Below the pieces are notes generated by a model. That model made no database searches, was not told where the DNA came from, and saw only the letters and a program-made list of their open reading frames with translations. Below, piece by piece: positions 59,558-64,000 of a DNA stretch of 64,000 nt. A program made the translations under genes and the position numbers. The DNA is from Zoroaster sp. YZ-2022 (Eukaryota; Echinodermata; Asteroidea; Forcipulatida; Zoroasteridae): NCBI GenBank assembly GCA_029582265.1, contig CM055823.1, forward strand, positions 10,452,821 to 10,516,820. Direction: 5' to 3'. Each line of letters begins with the position of its first letter. Within the stretch, counting starts at the first letter, position 1.

Positions 59558-60076
59558 CCTTTTCATTACCGATTTGTTTCAACAGGATGTCCCACTGTTT
59601 ACCGAATTGTTTGCCCAGTCATGCATGAATTTACACAACAGTATGCATCCATTTACAGGCACTTTTTTCTAAGCTCATTTTCATCATGAAGAAATTGTTG
59701 GAGAAAGATAAATTCAATGAAATGGTTGTGGCTTAAGAAATTCCCTTTCATATGATACCAAAATGATCGGGTTATTTATTTTACTTCTCCTGACTTTGTT
59801 TCACAAACACAGGAGCATTTTGTACACAAGTGTATGGCGTTCCATAGCACAAATGGCCATTGAAAGGATTGACTTATGTCTAATTTCTATAATAGCAACA
59901 TGTAGGTTGGGCTATACCATTAGAAAGATAAGGAATCAGTCTTTCCGACCATATATAGCATGGGTATATATGTATGGACTGTGAAGAAGGGAAAAAATCT
60001 GGTCATGATACTCCCAATTAATTGCCGTGTGTGTGGTGACCTTGGTCGACTAAAGTCGCCAATGGTAGTGAAAGGG
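59558..60076. mobile_element. TTAA-flanked MITE, family D, copy 2
   Basis: TTAA-CCTTTTCATTACCG to GGTAGTGAAAGGG-TTAA, a shortened version of 57619-58227 with small deletions and a frame change in the shared short frame. Confidence 0.75.
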
Positions 60077-60310
60077 TTAAGTGGTTTGGCCACAGTGAAG
60101 GGACTCCCAAAAGGATGATCTGTTCTTAGAGCAGGTTTATACTTGATGCAAGCCTTTAGTCAAGGCCCACATGGCAACCCATAACACGAAAAAAGAAAGC
60201 ATACGAGTAGCAGGCACCCTGCAAAGACCTTTACCAGTCCATTCTTCCATGTTTTTCTTTATATTTCTCTACCAATTTGGTAAAGAAACATAATGCATTA
60301 GGTTGGTTAA

Positions 60311-60619
60311 CCCTCCTACTACTACAAGGGTTAAAATCAGTCAAAATGTTGATATACTTGCCAAGGTATATCTCGTGCACTTAAAAGTCAAACACTGTCA
60401 AACCTTACATGTAGTAAGTACATTTACAGGTCAAAATGAGTCAACTGTTTTTGACTGGAAAAAAGCATTGTCTGGTATTTTTCAGGGTGGTCAAAATGAC
60501 AGTAAAAACCAGTAAAAAATGCCCCTGTGTGCACATTTGGGTCAACATTCAAAACAGGCAGTTGACTGGTTTTGACCTCTATAGCAACTTCCCACTAAAG
60601 TGCAGCAATAGTAGGAGGG
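60311..60619. mobile_element. TTAA-flanked MITE, CCCTCCTAC ends, interior type 2, second full copy
   Basis: TTAA-CCCTCCTACTACTAC to AGTAGGAGGG-TTAA (60620-60623). The interior is the inverse of 17973-18281. Confidence 0.85.
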
Positions 60620-60739
60620 TTAATTCTTGCGTCGGGTGATAAACAACTGATTTTATTTTTTAGAATTAACCAACCTACAGTATATATATCACGGCACCCG
60701 CTGCTATATAGGATTCTAGCCAGCCAATCGTCATCGGGC

Positions 60740-60930
60740 AAGCTCGGTGGTCGAAAGGTTAAGACGTCTGCACTAGTAAGCAGGAGGTCGTGGGTTCGAA
60801 TCCCACCCGAGTCGCCTGTGAAGTTTTCTTCCACAGACACTCGGAAAGCATTGTGTATACTATACACACGTCGGTGTAGGGCAAAATTAAAATCATAATG
60901 TATAAGGCTACTGATTTGAGAATACATAAT
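60740..60930 (+). repeat. tRNA-derived SINE head and body
   Basis: GCTCGGTGGTCGAAAGGTTA (A-box region), CTAGTAA anticodon-like loop and GGGTTCGAATCCC (B box) form a tRNA(Thr)-like sequence to about 60816. It is followed by a body with TTTCTTCCACAGACAC and ACACGTCGGTGTAGGGC. The anticodon stem has an extra base, so a functional tRNA is unlikely. The 17-bp direct repeat ACATAATGCATTAGGTT brackets 60305-60923. Confidence 0.65.
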
Positions 60931-61118
60931 GCATTAGGTTACTAATTTGATATGATATCATTTATGTAAATAATAAACAAGGGCAACATTTTGCTTATGG
61001 TGATTTGTTTAAATAAATTTGCTGAAGGTTTATAATTTAGTAGTAGCGTCCTTGAAACGTGGCCTGACTGCTTGCATGCATGTTTATTCAGGTGTTGTGT
61101 TCTTGGTTGCCGCATGGG

Positions 61119-61864
61119 TAAGCTTGGACGATGTCGATTTTTTTTTTCATCCACGATATATCAGCAAACAAATATCTCGATTTTCAATAATATCACGATC
61201 ATTTTTCATTCCTGCATGATTGCTTTAGAGCCAATAACCACAGGTATGTATTTCTAATAATAATAATAATGTGGACTTATATAGCGCACGTATCCTCCAA
61301 ACTGGTGCTCAAGGCACATTATATTATTACCCCTGCTCATTAGGCTCATAAATCATTTCTGAAACCATCTCAGCTCCCTGGGGAGTATACAGCTCATATA
61401 GGGCTAATCAAACAACAACCAACTCTGCCCTCACAGGTACCCATTTATCCCTGGGTGGAGAGAAGCAATTATGGTAAAGTGTCTTGCTCAAGGACACAAG
61501 CACCTCAGTCGTGGCTGGGATTCGAACCCACATTCTGAGGACTCTGCCATCAGAACACAAATCCGATGCTCGACCATGGCACTCTATAAGTAGTTCACTT
61601 TTGTTTCTCACTTCCAAAAGCTGAAATGACTGTCCTAATTTTTGTTTCCATGGAATTTCTGATTTGACTCACGATGGCGATTTTTTTAATCGCGATTTAC
61701 CGATATCTCGATAATATAAAAAGTTATCGATATCGTAATCAAATAAAAAATGTATCGCTTGGCGTGAATGAAAAAAAATAATCGCGATACTATCGAAAAT
61801 CGCGATATACACTGTATGTTTGATGATATATCGTAGATGAAAAAATCAATATCGCCTAAGCTTT
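61119..61864. mobile_element. hAT-like element with ATATCGATTTTTT ends
   Basis: AAGCTTGGACGATGTCGATT and the inverse of AAGCTTAGGCGATATTGATT bound it; TTTCATC[C/T]ACGATATATC follows on both sides. The interior has TATCGATATCG and the SINE at 61256-61590. No clean target duplication remains. Confidence 0.55.
61256..61590 (-). repeat. Full-length tRNA-derived SINE
   Basis: On the minus strand, a tRNA-like head (A box TGGTCGAGCATCGGA, B box GGGTTCGAATCCC) is followed by the conserved core TGTCCTTGAGCAAGACACTT, a body, and a 3' end GTGCGCTATATAAGTCCAC with an (ATT)n tail. It is inserted in the hAT-like element. Confidence 0.8.
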
Positions 61865-62109
61865 ATCATCAGGAAGCAACAGTCTGCTTCTGATAGTGTT
61901 ATGAATAAAAGAAAATACATGGAAATTACTCATAAAATTGTTTTCACAGTGTGCTAATTAGAGAAATTTGTAATAGGTCATAATTCTAATAATAATTTGT
62001 GGTACTACTGATTATACTGTTTTTGACATATATTTTGAGAAAAATAAGCTTGCGTAGGTTTTTAATTACGTTACCTTGAACTGATTGCAGAAGTATACAT
62101 ATTTTTAAA

Positions 62110-62470
62110 AAGATTTTACTTTGATCATCCACCTTAAAAGATGCCTACACCGTTGTAATTACCCTAAATTATTATTTGAAAGCTACATGTAACATGTACT
62201 TGGTTGTACGTATGTAAGTGCAATGGTATTGATACCAATCATCCCAATAAGTTATTTTCTTCTAAAATGTGAACATTTTTGAGGAAACGTTAAAGTATGA
62301 AAATGTTAAATGTGAAACGGATCATTGGCTTATTTCCACATTAGAATGCGTACAAACAAATCTGCATGAATTTTCACAGTTTTCTCGTTAATCACACAAT
62401 GAATTAAGCTGAAACTTGTTTATTTTCTTCTTTCTTATAAAGTATGTATGCATTTTGATACATTTCCTTT
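62110..62470. repeat. Family F repeat copy
   Basis: CACCTTAAAAGATGCCTACA at left, then ATTGATACCAATCATCCC and TTTTCACAGTTTTCTCG as in the other copies. Confidence 0.45.
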
Positions 62471-62822
62471 ACTAATCACTTTAACTCAAGTTTTTGTTTA
62501 ATATTTTTACACAGTTGTTGGTGATTGTTTCCTTTTCTGATTTTTCAAATTCTCAGCAAGAATATATTTTATCTAACAATAAGATTAAATTTGCTTTTTG
62601 TGTGCACAATTACTGAACAATGAAAAATGTTATGAAGATCTTCAGTACATAGCATATCTATGTAATTCTTTTAAGTTGAACCTGAAACACAGTAGAGTAA
62701 CTGCAATGTTTATTCTAGTAAGTTGTAGTTTATATTTTGTGTACAGATTTGTAGTACAATCTGACAAATTGTATCCCCTTTCTGTAATTATTTGTGTGTG
62801 AACTATTTAAATTAGCCCCTAA

Positions 62823-63091
62823 CCTTCCTAAATCCTCCAAAATCCTCTTTGCCAAAGTGAAGGATTTTGGAGGATTGAGGTTATTAGGCATACTTGCCTT
62901 TCCATGGTACATGTACATCCATGTTTGTTGTAGTGATTGCAAGGTCAGTGGTCACTGTTTATTGCTCCATGTATGCAGGGAGGGTCCCTGGCCATGTACA
63001 TGTATGCATACATGTCATGTGCTCGATTTACTCCTGATGGATTTTGGAGGATTCAGGTTATGTGTAAGCAAATGGGCTTAGGGAGTTATGG
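62823..63091. mobile_element. Family B MITE, short copy
   Basis: CTAA-CCTTCCTAAATCCTCC at left and GGGAGTTATGG-TTAA at right. Same interior as 54193-54580 with deletions. Confidence 0.75.
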
Positions 63092-63570
63092 TTAAGACAG
63101 AATATGAAAAAGGATCATTGTTCAGACTTGATTTTTGAATTGCACTACATGTACAGTATGTAGTAGCAGAAAGGTGAAACCTACACGTACATGAAATGTG
63201 TTAATCTGCTATGAACATCTAAGACTCAGTTTGTAAACTTGTGCATGTGTTCCGGCCATTCCAGAGATTTATCAAGTACATTATTATTGAAGATAGTCTT
63301 TGAACCTTGCGCCATTCTTAGCATATTAGTAATTGTGTATAAGTTAGTGGAATTGTTTTGTTTTAACTAAAACAATAAAGTAATTGTACATGTGTAATTG
63401 ATTTGCTTTAAACCTTGCCATGAAGTTCAAACAAGCTAACGAGTATATAATTTATGAGTTATATGTAGAACTAGCAGAGTGTACAAATGTATATCTTGTA
63501 CAAAAATATATTTAAAATTGGGAAAAACCAATAATGCAGCTTAAGAAAAAGTGGCTAAAAAAGAGGTTCT
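63092..63570. other. AT-rich unique sequence with a poly(A) signal
   Basis: AATAAA at 63374-63379 lies in AT-rich unique sequence of 3'-UTR character on the plus strand. It may end a long RASSF8 transcript. Not proven. Confidence 0.3.
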
Positions 63571-63578
63571 ACAGCATA

Positions 63579-63903
63579 CGAGGTTCCGGCTAATACGAGA
63601 TAATTGTGTCAGTCCGGCGGACCTCATTAACTGTACATACTGTATAGACCAGTCCACAGTATTGTCATACAAATGCACAAAAACATAGCAAGCATGCATA
63701 TTATACATGGACTGGGTTATGGCAGGCTGGCACACTTCATGTAGGAACATGAAGTGTGCCAGCCTGCCATAACCCAGTCCGTATAATATGCATGCTTGCT
63801 ATGTTTTTGTGCATTTGGATGACAATGCTGTGGACTGGTCTATATGTACAGTTAATGAGGTCTGCCGGACTGACACAATTATCTTGTATTAGCCGGAACC
63901 TCG
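63579..63903. mobile_element. Near-perfect foldback element, 325 bp
   Basis: CGAGGTTCCGGCTAATAC and its inverse start the two arms. Matching continues with few mismatches to the centre, where ACTTCATGT, AGGA, ACATGAAGT leaves a 4-base loop (63743-63746). The arms are about 160 bp. The inner 80 bp of each arm is identical by eye. Short frames on both strands are by-products. Confidence 0.85.
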
Positions 63904-64000
63904 TTGTAATCGTCGGGCAATATTTTCTTACAAAATCATACAAACGCATGCACGTGTATCGCTCAGTACATGTGAAGGGAAATGTGTGCTAAACATATAG

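Noticed and set aside
60740..60816. Functional tRNA(Thr) gene
   Set aside because: A and B boxes are good, but the anticodon stem has an extra base and a SINE body follows directly.
62557..62576. Alternative terminal exon for RASSF8 after a strong acceptor
   Set aside because: Would encode only a few residues, and is unnecessary once the stop at 58404-58406 is recognised.

Overview
This is a stretch of an animal nuclear genome. It has spliced genes with GT-AG introns, metazoan protein domains (a somatomedin B module and a RASSF-type Ras-association domain), a TATA promoter, SINEs, LINE fragments and many non-autonomous DNA transposons. There is no bacterial or organellar signal. The repeat mixture (tRNA-headed SINE with a CTTGAGCAAGACACTT core, TTAA-flanked MITEs, Penelope-like and Helentron-like ends) and frequent ACATGTACATGT and AGGCCTAC words suggest a marine invertebrate deuterostome such as an echinoderm or hemichordate. 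That placement is inference.

Three protein genes can be supported. (1) On the minus strand, an exon at 21178-21046 encodes a clear signal peptide and ends in phase 1. A phase-1 exon at 561-356 encodes a somatomedin B domain. They fit together as the first two recognisable exons of a secreted or membrane protein that continues off the left edge. (2) On the minus strand, 40254-38672 encodes a roughly 510-residue coiled-coil protein of unknown function. Upstream are duplicated non-coding exons (40591-40493 and 41715-41606) and a TATA-box promoter near 41490. Its reading frame is continuous only if a 31- or 55-nt intron is removed or a frameshift is assumed. (3) On the plus strand, exons 53058-54023, 54961-55168 and 58312-58406 encode a complete RASSF8 orthologue of about 406 residues, from the N-terminal RA domain to the C-terminal NPEGIFV.

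Almost everything else is transposon debris. From left to right: terminal-inverted-repeat elements and a 60-bp minisatellite (0.6-2.3 kb); a foldback element (7.2-7.6 kb); a PIF/Harbinger-type MITE nested in another (10.2-11.6 kb); an RTE-like LINE relic (12.8-13.1 kb); a Helentron-associated element with 150-bp tandem repeats (13.7-14.6 kb); LINE 3' ends (15.3 and 27.7 kb); TTAA-flanked MITEs (16-19 kb and 48-63 kb); a 4.9-kb hAT element with an 8-bp target duplication that has swallowed a LINE (30.4-35.3 kb); a MITE whose empty site is visible elsewhere in the window (36.8-37.5 kb); a 2.3-kb Harbinger-type element (43.8-46.1 kb); a 1-kb element with 34-bp terminal repeats (58.5-59.5 kb); SINEs (60.7-61.6 kb); and a near-perfect foldback at the right edge.

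The most distinctive patterns are a group of MITE families with unrelated interiors that all end in TTAA-CCCTCCTA, the duplicated 5' exons of the coiled-coil gene, and the secreted somatomedin B gene assembled from exons about 20 kb apart. I found no clear evidence for an entirely new biological system. Boundaries marked approximate were read by eye.
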